From positions 37,176 through 101,175 of the forward strand of contig JBAYKX010000015.1 in assembly GCA_041664345.1 (NCBI GenBank): DNA of 64,000 nucleotides, read 5' to 3'. Below the pieces are notes generated by a model. It was not told the origin of the DNA and did not search any database. It saw only the letters and a program-made list of their open reading frames with translations. The position numbers and the translations under genes were made by a program. Every line of letters begins with the position of its first letter. The stretch's first letter is position 1. Shown here one piece after another: positions 47,224 through 56,856 of this stretch. The stretch is from GWE2-40-63 sp041664345 (lineage in GTDB: Bacteria; Bacteroidota; Bacteroidia; Bacteroidales; SZUA-534).

Positions 47224-47390
47224 ATAGGAGGTACATGTATTAAAATGGAACAATGGGAAGGGATTTCAGGAATACCTTAAATCCGCAGATAAACTACTAA
47301 TTAATTGTGAGAGAGGGCGTGACTCTCCGTTTTAATATCGTTTTATACATTAATTAAGTCGCGGATAATTAAAAAGTCACACCCTCACTT
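47224..47390 (+). other. Structured RNA-like region after the micropeptide
   Basis: A second AGGAGG (47226-47231) precedes a two-codon ORF (47235) and an 11-residue ORF (47245-47280, MEQWEGISGIP). Then GAGGGCGTGACT (47313-47324) and AGTCACACCCTC (47375-47386) form an inverted repeat with one mismatch around 50 nt. No longer gene is supported; the rest, to 47547, shows nothing recognisable. Confidence 0.35.
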
Positions 47391-47542
47391 GCGGATATTG
47401 GGAATAGGCAAAAGTAAGATAGCCTTATTACCACAAGTCAAGGGGGGACTAATTAAACAACAATTGTTTCCCATTTTTTTCGTCAAATTGAGTCACCCCG
47501 TGACATTCAACGATTTACCAAATGACTTGCGGATTTTAGTGA

Positions 47543-47581
47543 AATTAAAAAGGGTTGAAATCATAAAATTTCAACCCTTTT
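47543..47581 (-). terminator. Terminator of the DEAD-box helicase gene
   Basis: 14-bp arms AAAAGGGTTGAAAT/ATTTCAACCCTTTT (47548-47581) with a 6-nt loop, 7 nt past the helicase stop on the minus strand and followed there by a T run. Confidence 0.8.
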
Positions 47582-47587
47582 CAGCAA

Positions 47588-49489
47588 TTATCTTCTAGGC
47601 CTTAATGTCCGACTTTGGCTTTGTCCACCGGAACGTTGGTCATCGCGGGGTTTATTTTCCCGGTATGGCCGGTCCTTGTATCCACCTTCTTTAGGTTCCC
47701 GTGAGCCAGTCTTTCTATCACCATAACTTCTGCTGCTTGAACTCCTATCACTATAACTTCTTTCGTTAGAACCTCTGTAACCTGAACCGCTTCTATCTCC
47801 GGAACTTCTAGAGCTGGAACTCCGGTCGCCGTAACTCCTATCTTTTCTGTATCCATCTTGTTTTGGAGCCGTACTTTCCGGTTTCGAAAGTTGAACCTCA
47901 AGGGTCACTTCACCCAGTTTTGCATTATTCAATGAATTCAAAATCAAGCTTTCGTGCTTGTTATCAACTTCAAAGAATGAAAATTTGCGCAAAATATCAA
48001 TTTTTCCAATCTCAATATCACGGGTGTTAGTCAAGTCATTGATAATGCCTATTAAACTAGCAGCATTCAAATTTTCTTTGGTACCCATGTTGATAAAGAA
48101 CCTACTAAACCCGCCTCTCGATTGACGTTTTTCGCCAGCTTCCCTAAAGGATACTCCATCTTTAACCACATTCAAATCTTCAGCATTTTTGTAATATTCC
48201 AGATAATGGTTGAATTCAACTGAAACAAAACGCTTGATGAGTTCAGTCCTATCCAGGTTTTCCAGTTTCTTTAGGATTACAGGTAGGAATGAGTTGATTT
48301 GTGAATCATCCACAACCACTTGCTCCATGGTATCAATCAGTTTTAAAAGCCTTTTTTCGCAAATCTCGCGGCCACCGGGTATCAATTTGTGTTCAAACTT
48401 TTTGCCTACCAACCGCTCCAGGTCTTTTATTTTACGGCTTTCACGAGAGTGAATAATGGTTATAGAAACACCGCTTTTTCCAGCTCTACCGGTTCTACCG
48501 CTGCGATGTATATAAACCTCTAAATCATCAGGCATGTTGTAGTTGATAATATGGGTCAAATCGGTTACATCGAGTCCGCGGGCTGCCACGTCGGTAGCAA
48601 TAAGGAGCTGAAGACTTCCGTTTCGGAACCGTTGCATCACGTAATCGCGTTGCGATTGCGAAAGATCGCCATGCAGAGCATCGGCATTGTATCCATCCTG
48701 GATTAAATGATCGGCTACTTCTTTGGTTTCCATGCGGGTACGGCAAAAAACGATACCATAAATATTTGGGTTAATGTCAGCTAACCTTTTCAAAACCTGG
48801 TAGCGATCTGATGCTTTGGCCATATAATAATGGTGTTGCACATTATCAGCACCTGAATTCTTCTTCCCGACTGATATTTCTTCGGGTTTATTCATATAGT
48901 TATTGGCAATTTGCCGAACACCCTGAGGCATAGTGGCAGAAAAAAGCAGCGTCTGTTTGGTATCGGGGGTCAGAGCCAATATTCCATCCAATTCATCCTT
49001 AAAGCCCATATTCAGCATTTCGTCGGCCTCATCAAGAACCATCCATTGAATACTGTTCACTTTTAAGACCTTGCGGTTGATTAAATCCAGCGTTCTACCG
49101 GGAGTACCTACAACCACTTGTGCACCGTCGCGCAGCGATTTCATTTGGGGAACAATACTTGCCCCGCCATACACCGCTAAAACCGAAAGGCCTTTGGTGT
49201 ATTTTGAATACTTTTCGAAATCGCTGGTGATTTGCAAACAGAGTTCCCTTGTAGGGCAAAGTATCAATGCCTGAGTACTTTTGCTGTTTGTATCAATTTG
49301 CTGAATAATTGGCAAGCCAAAACCAGCGGTTTTTCCTGTACCAGTTTGCGCCAAAGCGATTAAATCGGTTCCGGAACTTAAGATGGCAGGGATTGTTTTT
49401 TCTTGAATTGGTGTAGGATTTACGAAACCCAATTCATCGATGGCCTTGTAAATCTCAGGTGAGAGGCCCATTTCATTAAATGTAGTCAT
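47588..49489 (-). CDS. deaD: DEAD-box RNA helicase, DeaD/CsdA type
   Basis: A 633-residue helicase that unwinds RNA, typically in ribosome assembly and cold adaptation. Visible: AQTGTGKT (residues 42-49), DEAD, SATMPQG, GIVFCRTR, TDVAARGLDV, HRSGRTGRAG; a DbpA-like RNA-binding domain (about 440-545) and a low-complexity C-terminal tail of S/R/G/D/Y (about 545-633) likely to bind RNA. Length fits DeaD rather than the shorter RhlE. The leader has a promoter match and a stable hairpin, as in cold-shock genes. Confidence 0.93.
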   Translation of the reverse strand: MTTFNEMGLSPEIYKAIDELGFVNPTPIQEKTIPAILSSGTDLIALAQTGTGKTAGFGLPIIQQIDTNSKSTQALILCPTRELCLQITSDFEKYSKYTKGLSVLAVYGGASIVPQMKSLRDGAQVVVGTPGRTLDLINRKVLKVNSIQWMVLDEADEMLNMGFKDELDGILALTPDTKQTLLFSATMPQGVRQIANNYMNKPEEISVGKKNSGADNVQHHYYMAKASDRYQVLKRLADINPNIYGIVFCRTRMETKEVADHLIQDGYNADALHGDLSQSQRDYVMQRFRNGSLQLLIATDVAARGLDVTDLTHIINYNMPDDLEVYIHRSGRTGRAGKSGVSITIIHSRESRKIKDLERLVGKKFEHKLIPGGREICEKRLLKLIDTMEQVVVDDSQINSFLPVILKKLENLDRTELIKRFVSVEFNHYLEYYKNAEDLNVVKDGVSFREAGEKRQSRGGFSRFFINMGTKENLNAASLIGIINDLTNTRDIEIGKIDILRKFSFFEVDNKHESLILNSLNNAKLGEVTLEVQLSKPESTAPKQDGYRKDRSYGDRSSSSRSSGDRSGSGYRGSNERSYSDRSSSSRSYGDRKTGSREPKEGGYKDRPYRENKPRDDQRSGGQSQSRTLRPRR

Positions 49490-49524
49490 TATTTATTATA
49501 TGTTCCGTCCAAAAAACCATTCTA

Positions 49525-49564
49525 CTTTCAGCACGGAGGTTTAAATTAACTTAAGTGCTGAAAG
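49525..49564 (-). promoter_or_regulatory. Leader hairpin of deaD
   Basis: CTTTCAGCAC and GTGCTGAAAG form a perfect 10-bp stem around 20 nt, 36-75 nt upstream of the deaD start and inside the predicted 5' leader (start near 49645). A candidate for temperature- or self-controlled expression. Confidence 0.5.
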
Positions 49565-49650
49565 GACAAAATTAGACGGCCACGCAGCCAAGAATAACCT
49601 GAAATGAATCCTTATAACACTTTGTTTTTCTTACCCTGAAAAACAGCATG

Positions 49651-49680
49651 CAAAGGTAATTTTATTATTTGATTTACAAT
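49651..49680 (-). promoter_or_regulatory. Candidate deaD promoter
   Basis: On the minus strand TACCTTTG (49658-49651) matches TAnnTTTG, with TTG (49679-49677) 18 nt upstream. Leader length would be about 155 nt. Confidence 0.45.
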
Positions 49681-49681
49681 G

Positions 49682-50098
49682 AGTTTACTTATAAAAAGTT
49701 TAATTAACGGTTATTTCTACAGTTTTGATAATGCAGGATAGTGTAAAATGCGGATAGATATGGATAAAAGTGAAAAAAAGTAACCTATCAAAAAAAAAAT
49801 AATTGAGAAAAATAACAGATTTAAATATAGAAATAGTTACATATTAACTATATTTAAAACCGATTCTAGTGACTTTAACTAAAGAAATATTTTAAAATGT
49901 TAGTATTTAGTTTTAATAATTTAAATACTGATTCATTAAATGATAATTAATTTTCATTTAATACGTTTTTAGTTATTTTCGCTGAAAATATGATATTTAT
50001 CATTCTTTTTGAGATGATTGAAATTTTCGAAAAATACTGTTCTGAAAACAATTATTAATAAATATATCTTTTAAATAATTACTTAAAAAATAAAATTT
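49682..50098. other. AT-rich gap upstream of acn
   Basis: About 400 nt with no gene resemblance. It must hold the promoter of the TCA operon, but I could not place a convincing one. Confidence 0.4.
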
Positions 50099-50109
50099 AT
50101 GCTTTTGAT

Positions 50110-52362
50110 TTGAATATTATTGAAAAATTCTACTCTGATTATGCTAATAAAGTAATTCAAACAAGGAAATTGCTTGGAAGGCCTTTAACGTTGAGTGAAA
50201 AAATTTTATATGCACATCTAAACCCTGAAGCCGAACACAAACAATTTGAACGGGGTAAAGAATATGTATTATTCAATCCTGATAGGGTAGCGATGCAAGA
50301 TGCCACTGCTCAAATGGCCTTGTTGCAGTTCATGAATGCCGGTAAAAGCCGAACCGAAGTACCGAGTACTGTTCATTGCGATCACTTGATACAAGCTGAT
50401 TTAGGGGCATCTGAAGATTTATCGGAAGCACTCAAACAGAACAACGAAGTATATGATTTTTTGACCACAGTTTCGGCAAAATACGGCATTGGATTCTGGA
50501 AACCGGGAGCCGGTATCATTCATCAGGTAATATTGGAAAACTATGCTTTCCCTGGTGGAATGATGATTGGCACCGACTCGCATACCGTAAATGCCGGTGG
50601 TTTAGGAATGATAGCTATAGGTGTTGGTGGGGCGGATGCTGTTGATGTAATGGTTGGAATGCCATGGGAACTAAAAATGCCAAAACTTATTGGAATAAAG
50701 CTTACCGGTAAACTCAACGGATGGGCATCAGCCAAAGATATTATTTTAAAAGTAGCCGGATTACTCACTGTAAAAGGTGGAACTGGCTATATTGTTGAAT
50801 ATTTTGGAGAAGGAGCTGATTCCTTATCAGCTACTGGTAAAGGTACCATTTGCAACATGGGTGCTGAAATAGGAGCCACCACTTCGATATTCGCTTATGA
50901 TGATAAAATGTCGGTTTATTTGAAAACTACCGGAAGGAAAGAAGTGGCCAAGCTTGCCGATGCGCTTAAAATGGAACTTAGAGCAGATATAGAGGTAATG
51001 GAAAACCCAGAAAAGTATTATGATTCGTTGTTGGAAATTGATCTTTCAACATTAGAGCCCTATATTAATGGACCATTTACTCCCGATTTAGCTACTCCAC
51101 TTTCAGAATTTGCCACTTTTATTAAGAAGAATAACTATCCCGAAGCAATGGAGGTTGGGTTGATAGGTTCGTGTACCAACTCCTCGTACGAAGATATGAC
51201 ACGTGCCGCTTCCGTGGCCAGACAAGCGAGTGAAAAACAATTGGAAGTGAAAGCTGAATTTATTGTAACCCCGGGTTCGGAGCTAATACGTTATACCACG
51301 GAACGTGACGGCCTGTTGAACGATTTCAAATCGATTGGCGGTTTGATAATGGCCAATGCCTGCGGGCCTTGTATTGGACAGTGGACCCGTCATACCGATG
51401 ATCCTGAACGCAGAAACAGCATTGTTACTTCATTCAACCGAAATTTTTCAAAACGGAACGATGGAAATGCCAATACTCACAGTTTTGTAGCATCGCCTGA
51501 ACTAGTTACCGCCTTTGCCATTGCTGGTTCATTGACTTTTAATCCCGTTAAGGATACGTTGATAAATAAAAAAGGAGAGAAAGTTAAATTGGCTGAACCT
51601 AATGGTGAAGAATTGCCTATTAAAGGGTTTGATGTAAAAGACCCTGGTTATTTGGCTCCACCAGAAGATAGTAAATTAGTAACTATAAAAGTAGATGCTT
51701 GCAGCGAACGGTTGCAATTGCTTGAACCATTTGAAGAATGGGATGGAAAAGACTTTTCGGGTTTAAAGCTTTTAATTAAAGCCAAAGGGAAATGTACTAC
51801 TGATCATATAAGTATGGCTGGACCATGGCTCAAATATAGAGGACACCTCGATAATATTTCAAATAATATGCTAATTGGTGCTGTAAATGCTTTTACCGAT
51901 AAAACGAATAGTGTTTTGGATGTAACAACCGGCGAATACATGAAAGTTCCCGATTTAGCACGATTTATTAAAGCGTCAGGGGGAAGTACTTTAGTGATAG
52001 GAGATGAAAACTATGGTGAAGGTTCATCGCGCGAACATGCTGCCATGGAACCGAGAAATCTTGGTGTTAAAGCAGTTTTGGTTAAATCCTTTGCCCGAAT
52101 TCATGAAACAAACTTGAAAAAACAAGGTATGTTGGCTATTACCTTTGATAATAAAGAGGATTATCAAAAAATTAGAGAAAATGATTCCTTTGATATTATT
52201 GGACTTACCCAATTTGCTCCTAATAAACAGCTAACATTAAAAATTAAACACAGCGATGGCACTTTTGAAAACATTTTATTGAACCATACATACAATCAAG
52301 CCCAAATTGAATGGTTCAAAGCCGGTAGTGCATTAAACGTAATTAAAAAACAGAATAAATAA
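50110..52362 (+). CDS. acn: Aconitate hydratase, with a disturbed start codon region
   Basis: A 750-residue TCA enzyme interconverting citrate and isocitrate with a 4Fe-4S cluster. Cluster cysteines are in GSCTNSSYED and NACGPCIGQW; the swivel domain has GDENYGEGSSREHAA. The type is the mitochondrial-like aconitase. The frame starts at a TTG (50110), but the family N-terminus (M-AFDLNIIEKFY-like) is encoded three codons further upstream (GCT TTT GAT) and the only near ATG (50099) is one base out of frame. Loss of one G after that ATG would explain it. First gene of acn-icd-gltA. Confidence 0.9.
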   Translation: MNIIEKFYSDYANKVIQTRKLLGRPLTLSEKILYAHLNPEAEHKQFERGKEYVLFNPDRVAMQDATAQMALLQFMNAGKSRTEVPSTVHCDHLIQADLGASEDLSEALKQNNEVYDFLTTVSAKYGIGFWKPGAGIIHQVILENYAFPGGMMIGTDSHTVNAGGLGMIAIGVGGADAVDVMVGMPWELKMPKLIGIKLTGKLNGWASAKDIILKVAGLLTVKGGTGYIVEYFGEGADSLSATGKGTICNMGAEIGATTSIFAYDDKMSVYLKTTGRKEVAKLADALKMELRADIEVMENPEKYYDSLLEIDLSTLEPYINGPFTPDLATPLSEFATFIKKNNYPEAMEVGLIGSCTNSSYEDMTRAASVARQASEKQLEVKAEFIVTPGSELIRYTTERDGLLNDFKSIGGLIMANACGPCIGQWTRHTDDPERRNSIVTSFNRNFSKRNDGNANTHSFVASPELVTAFAIAGSLTFNPVKDTLINKKGEKVKLAEPNGEELPIKGFDVKDPGYLAPPEDSKLVTIKVDACSERLQLLEPFEEWDGKDFSGLKLLIKAKGKCTTDHISMAGPWLKYRGHLDNISNNMLIGAVNAFTDKTNSVLDVTTGEYMKVPDLARFIKASGGSTLVIGDENYGEGSSREHAAMEPRNLGVKAVLVKSFARIHETNLKKQGMLAITFDNKEDYQKIRENDSFDIIGLTQFAPNKQLTLKIKHSDGTFENILLNHTYNQAQIEWFKAGSALNVIKKQNK

Positions 52363-52368
52363 AAGAGT

Positions 52369-53589
52369 ATGACAGCAGAAAAGATAACTATTAAAAATGG
52401 TAAACTAAATGTCCCAAATCATCCAATTATCCCGTTCATTGAAGGGGATGGCACCGGAGCCGATATTTGGGCGGCATCAGTAAGAGTATTGGATGCCGCA
52501 GTTGAAAAAGCATATAAGGGTACCAAAAAAATTGAATGGAAAGAAGTATTAGCCGGTGAAAAAGCATTTAATGCAACCGGTGAATGGTTGCCCAATGAAA
52601 CACTTGACGCGATTAAAGAATATCTAGTTGCCATAAAAGGGCCTTTAACCACTCCCATTGGAGGAGGTATCCGATCGTTAAATGTGGCGTTACGACAAGT
52701 ACTTGATTTATATACTTGTTTGCGTCCGGTTCGGTATTTTGCGGGAGTTCCATCGCCCGTAAAGGATCCAACCACTACGGATATGGTAATCTTCCGCGAA
52801 AACACCGAAGACATTTATGCCGGTATTGAATGGATGAATGGTACCACCGAAGTTGAAAAAGTGAGGAAATTTTTAATTGAGGAAATGGGCGTTAAAAAAA
52901 TCCGTTTCCCGGAATCATCCTCCATTGGGATTAAACCAGTTTCAAAAGAAGGTACGGAGCGTTTGGTAAGGGCTGCCATTCAATATGCCTTGGATAACAA
53001 AAAACCGTCGGTAACCTTGGTACACAAGGGCAATATCATGAAATTTACTGAAGGTGCATTCCGCGATTACGGGTATCAATTAGCAAAATCGGAATTTGGA
53101 GCTAAGGATTTCGAAGGAGGGTCCTACCAAATTATTGAAAAAGATGGTCATCAGATAATTATTAAAGATGTAATTGCAGATGCTTTCCTGCAGCAGATTT
53201 TGACCCGTCCGGCTGAATATTCCGTGATTGCGACTTTGAATTTGAATGGCGATTATATTTCGGATGCCTTAGCCGCCATTGTTGGTGGAATTGGAATTGC
53301 TCCGGGTGCAAACATTAATTACATAACCGGACATGCTATATTTGAAGCCACACATGGCACAGCTCCCAAATATGCAAATCAGGACAAAGTTAATCCGGGT
53401 TCGGTTATTCTATCCGGTGTTATGATGTTTGAGTATTTGGGTTGGCAAGAAGCAGCTGATTTGATTGTAAAATCGTTAGAGAAAACCATCCTTAAAAAGA
53501 CGGTTACCTACGATTTTCACCGCCAAATGGAAGGAGCCACCTTGCTGAAGTGCAGTGAATTTGGAACGGCTCTAATTAATAATTTATAA
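52369..53589 (+). CDS. icd: NADP-type isocitrate dehydrogenase
   Basis: A 406-residue enzyme oxidising isocitrate to 2-oxoglutarate. Signatures: IEGDGTGADIW, the substrate loop GGGIRSLNVALRQ, RENTEDIYAGIEW, THKGNIMKFTEGAF-like VHKGNIMKFTEGAF, and GDYISDALAAIVGGIGIAPGAN with the nucleotide loop HGTAPKYA (HGTAPK fits NADP-type E. coli-like enzymes). Starts 6 nt after acn and is followed by gltA. Complete, no lesion seen. Confidence 0.92.
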   Translation: MTAEKITIKNGKLNVPNHPIIPFIEGDGTGADIWAASVRVLDAAVEKAYKGTKKIEWKEVLAGEKAFNATGEWLPNETLDAIKEYLVAIKGPLTTPIGGGIRSLNVALRQVLDLYTCLRPVRYFAGVPSPVKDPTTTDMVIFRENTEDIYAGIEWMNGTTEVEKVRKFLIEEMGVKKIRFPESSSIGIKPVSKEGTERLVRAAIQYALDNKKPSVTLVHKGNIMKFTEGAFRDYGYQLAKSEFGAKDFEGGSYQIIEKDGHQIIIKDVIADAFLQQILTRPAEYSVIATLNLNGDYISDALAAIVGGIGIAPGANINYITGHAIFEATHGTAPKYANQDKVNPGSVILSGVMMFEYLGWQEAADLIVKSLEKTILKKTVTYDFHRQMEGATLLKCSEFGTALINNL

Positions 53590-53667
53590 CACGTTGTTCA
53601 TAAGTAAAATAACAATATACCTATAAGAGAACAGAAAAAATAGTTATTCACTTGAAAAAAATGTATT

Positions 53668-54977
53668 ATGTCACTACTAAAAGATAGATTAGCAGAAAAG
53701 ATTGAAGAGCACCGCCCGAGAACGGCAAAGCTTTTAAGGAACATTCCGAAGTGAAAATTGGAGAGGTAAATATTGGTCAGGCAATTGGAGGAGGCCGTGA
53801 TGTAAAAATGTTAGTGACCGACATTTCCTATCTTGATCCTATGGAAGGAATTCGGTTTCGTGGTTTTACAATACCCGAAGTATTGCAGAAATTGCCAAAA
53901 GATGCTGGGAATGAATACCCAAGCATCGAATCTTTTTGGTGGTTATTAATTAGTGGTGAAATACCAACCCAGGAAGAGGCTTTAGCTGTAAGAAATGAAT
54001 TCAATACAAAAAAGATTATTCCACAGTACGTAATTGATTTGCTTCGTCGTATTCCAAGAGATACGCATCCAATGACTATGTTTTCGATAGCTATTTTAGC
54101 CATGCAGCGTGAGTCAAAATTTTCTAGGGAATATTCCCATGGAATGAGCAAACACGACTATTGGAAGCCAATGTATGACGATGCCGTTGAAATTATGGCA
54201 AAATTACCATCCATAGCTGCTTATATTTATCGGATGAAATACCGCAACGATACCTTAATTGCACCCAATTATACCGTTGATATAGGAGCCAACTTTGCTC
54301 ACATGATGGGAATTGAAAAGCCTTATGATGATGTAGCCCGTTTGTATTTCATCCTACATTCCGACCATGAATCGGGAAATGCCTCTGCCTATGCGACTCA
54401 CTTAGTTGCTTCCACCTTATCGGATGCCTATTATTCGCTATCAGCTGGATTAAATGCACTAGCAGGGCCGTTGCACGGTTTAGCTACCCAAGAAGTATTA
54501 CGCTGGTTAAACGATGTTATCAATAAATTGGATGGCGTAGAACCTACCGAGGAATTAATGAAAAAATTTGTTTGGGATACATTAAAAAGCGGAAAAGTAA
54601 TCCCCGGATTTGGACATGCCGTACTTCGGAAAACTGATCCCCGGTATGATGCTTTCCGGGAATTCAGTTTGAAATATTTGCCAAACGATCAGATTTTCAA
54701 ATACACCAACATGCTATTCAATGTAGTACCTCCAATTTTGGAGGAACACGGCAAAGCTAAAAATGTATGGCCAAACGTAGATGCCCAATCAGGTGTTTTA
54801 CAATGGCATTATGGAATCAAAGAGTATGATTTTTATACTGTTCTTTTTGGAGTAGGACGTGCATTAGGTGTTTTGTCTAATATTATTTGGGACCGGGCTC
54901 TATATTATCCTTTAGAGAGACCAAAATCGGTTACCACGGCCATGTTGGAAGAAATAGCAAAGAAAAGCATCATTTAA
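53668..54977 (+). CDS. gltA: Citrate synthase with a 1-nt frameshift near the N-terminus
   Basis: The expected 436-residue enzyme condenses acetyl-CoA and oxaloacetate. The ATG at 53668 codes MSLLKDRLAEKIEEHRPRTA then KLLRNIPK and stops; adding one A at about 53736 changes this to KLLKEHSEVKIGEVN, which joins the main frame (GTG 53751 to 54977). The main frame keeps the catalytic histidines (GPLHGLATQE, GFGHAVLRKTDPR) and aspartate (NVDAQSGV). Without the insertion only 408 residues from a GTG lacking a ribosome site remain. Third gene of the TCA operon; a terminator follows. Confidence 0.88.
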
Positions 54978-54992
54978 TTTCAGAAATCATTA

Positions 54993-55028
54993 AAAGCTTA
55001 TCAGGTAACTCTGGTAAGCTTTTTTTTT
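54993..55028 (+). terminator. Terminator of the TCA operon
   Basis: AAAAGCTTA/TAAGCTTTT arms around a 14-nt loop, followed by a run of T, 16 nt after the gltA stop. Confidence 0.82.
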
Positions 55029-55098
55029 GAACCGGCCAATTTGGGCTGTCCCATAATAAAGAAATAGCTTTAAAGAGTTTCAATTTTAAATACCCATT

Positions 55099-55212
55099 TT
55101 CGGCGCATGAATTCAACAAAATTTCAATTAAACGGAAGTGCTTGCGCCGATTTTATTCCGCAAATTCTCTTACCCCGGCTTATGCTTCGACAGGCTCAGC
55201 AACCAGCCGGGG
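55099..55212. repeat. REP-like hairpins upstream of nth
   Basis: TCGGCGCA/TGCGCCGA (about 55100-55150) and CCCCGGCT/AGCCGGGG (55173-55212) form stems; the loop of the second contains TTCGACAGGCTCAGC, a word I recall as a widespread intergenic repeat in Bacteroidota. GC-rich against the local background. Confidence 0.5.
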
Positions 55213-55269
55213 CTATTCATCTTAAATCCCGATCAGGATTTTATCTTAATGAAAGAAATGCACTTAAAT

Positions 55270-55932
55270 ATGATCAGTAAAAAGGAACGATTTGAAAAGG
55301 TGATAGCTTGGTTTCAGCAAAACAGGCCCATTGCAGAAACCGAACTGCATTATGCATCCCCTTATGAATTACTGGTTTCCGTAATTTTGTCGGCTCAATG
55401 CACCGATAAAAGGGTGAATTTGATAACACCCGTTTTGTTCAGCAAGTATCCCGATGTATATGCCATGGCTATGGCACCGGTTGACGATATTTTTGATTTA
55501 ATCCGCTCTTGTACTTATCCGAACAACAAGGCAAAGCACCTTTCGGGGATGGCACAAATGCTGGTAAACGATTTCAACGGAACGGTTCCGAGCGATATAG
55601 AAATGTTGCAAAAGCTTCCCGGGGTTGGACGGAAAACGGCCAATGTTATTGCATCCGTTGTGTTTGATAAACCTGCATTAGCGGTTGATACGCATGTATT
55701 CCGGGTTGCCGCCCGTATTGGATTGTCAACCAATGCAAAGAATCCGCTGGAAACAGAAAAACAATTAGTCCGGTACTTTCCCGAATCGTTGCTTTCCATT
55801 GCACACCACCGGCTTATTTTACATGGAAGGTATGTTTGCGTGGCCCGGAAACCGAAGTGCCATGAATGCGGGCTCTGCAGTTGGTGCCGGTATTATTCTA
55901 AAAAGGGGAATTTTGCTCAAAGCGGGAAATGA
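55270..55932 (+). CDS. nth: Endonuclease III
   Basis: A 220-residue DNA glycosylase/AP lyase of base-excision repair that removes oxidised pyrimidines. Visible: helix-hairpin-helix LPGVGRKTANVIA with the catalytic lysine, AVDTHVFRVAAR with the catalytic aspartate, and the 4Fe-4S motif C-x6-C-x2-C-x5-C (CVARKPKCHECGLCSWC) near the C-terminus. The ATG at 55270 (MISKKERFEKV) is chosen; the frame stays open for 44 more codons upstream, but these come from repeat DNA. ATGs at 55249 and 55258 remain possible. Confidence 0.93.
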   Translation: MISKKERFEKVIAWFQQNRPIAETELHYASPYELLVSVILSAQCTDKRVNLITPVLFSKYPDVYAMAMAPVDDIFDLIRSCTYPNNKAKHLSGMAQMLVNDFNGTVPSDIEMLQKLPGVGRKTANVIASVVFDKPALAVDTHVFRVAARIGLSTNAKNPLETEKQLVRYFPESLLSIAHHRLILHGRYVCVARKPKCHECGLCSWCRYYSKKGNFAQSGK

Positions 55933-55970
55933 GGGGTGTTGCTTTATGCGGTGTAGATTAGTGCTTTCTG

Positions 55971-56750
55971 TTATTTATTTAGGATTCCTTGAATGGTCAT
56001 TAATAAAAAATCGAGGCTTTTACTATAATCAAGAAAGTCATATTCTAATCCAAGTTTTTTAATATTTGCATAATAATTAATCAGATTTTTATAATAATTC
56101 TTTTCTAACTGAACTGAGGTCGCCTTTTGTCCAATTTTTTCAATTAAAAACCATTTTTCAATCAATCTTGCTGTTCGACCATTTCCATCTTGAAATGGAT
56201 GAATTTTTACAAAAACCAAATGTATTAGGGAAGCATAATAAAAAACCTCAAATGGGTTTAGGTCTTTTTTCAATAATAAGTTTATATCATGGAATAATTT
56301 CTCCAATTCATTTTTCACAATATCAGGACTTGAAGCAACATATTCAATCCTATCATCACTGTTTATTACAAACATTAAATTTGTTCTAACTATTCCCAGC
56401 TGACTTTTGGGTAAAAGCTTTGAACTTAGAATAGCATGTGCTTTTTGAACATTTTCTAAACATAAATTCTGATTGTCAATAAAATCATATGCTGCATATA
56501 AATCATCTGCCTTACGAGTATAATCAGGTTTAAATTTAACCTTTAAAAATTTATGTTTAAAATAACTATCAAAGTCAATATCCTCTCCTTCTATTTTTGA
56601 TGAATAAACTGATGAAACTGATTTGTAAAATTGGAAATAATCAACTGGTAATTCAATCTTTTCCACCTTATCCAGTTGGGATAAAGGCGACTCACCTACA
56701 ATTTTTGTGTATGCTGAAAGCAATTCTGATGTAAGTATTTTAAATTTCAT
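55971..56750 (-). CDS. Fic-family protein with N-terminal inhibitory motif
   Basis: A 259-residue protein with the Fic motif HPFQDGNGRTAR (H184) and an N-terminal S50-xxx-E54-G55 (SSKIEG), the inhibitory helix motif that blocks ATP binding in class II Fic proteins. Fic enzymes usually AMPylate target proteins; the built-in inhibitor suggests regulated activity rather than a free toxin. Convergent with nth and not paired with an obvious antitoxin gene. Target unknown. Confidence 0.85.
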   Translation of the reverse strand: MKFKILTSELLSAYTKIVGESPLSQLDKVEKIELPVDYFQFYKSVSSVYSSKIEGEDIDFDSYFKHKFLKVKFKPDYTRKADDLYAAYDFIDNQNLCLENVQKAHAILSSKLLPKSQLGIVRTNLMFVINSDDRIEYVASSPDIVKNELEKLFHDINLLLKKDLNPFEVFYYASLIHLVFVKIHPFQDGNGRTARLIEKWFLIEKIGQKATSVQLEKNYYKNLINYYANIKKLGLEYDFLDYSKSLDFLLMTIQGILNK

Positions 56751-56856
56751 TCTTCAATCTTTATAGCAAAGATAACCTTTTATTTGCAGAGATTAATTTT
56801 TAAGGATTGACGGTTGAATGGTTCACTCTTAGCATTACCCACATCATCTTATAAAC

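Noticed and set aside
47389..47598. 69-codon plus-strand frame
   Set aside because: Starts at TTG without a ribosome site, resembles nothing, and overlaps the deaD terminator and gene end.
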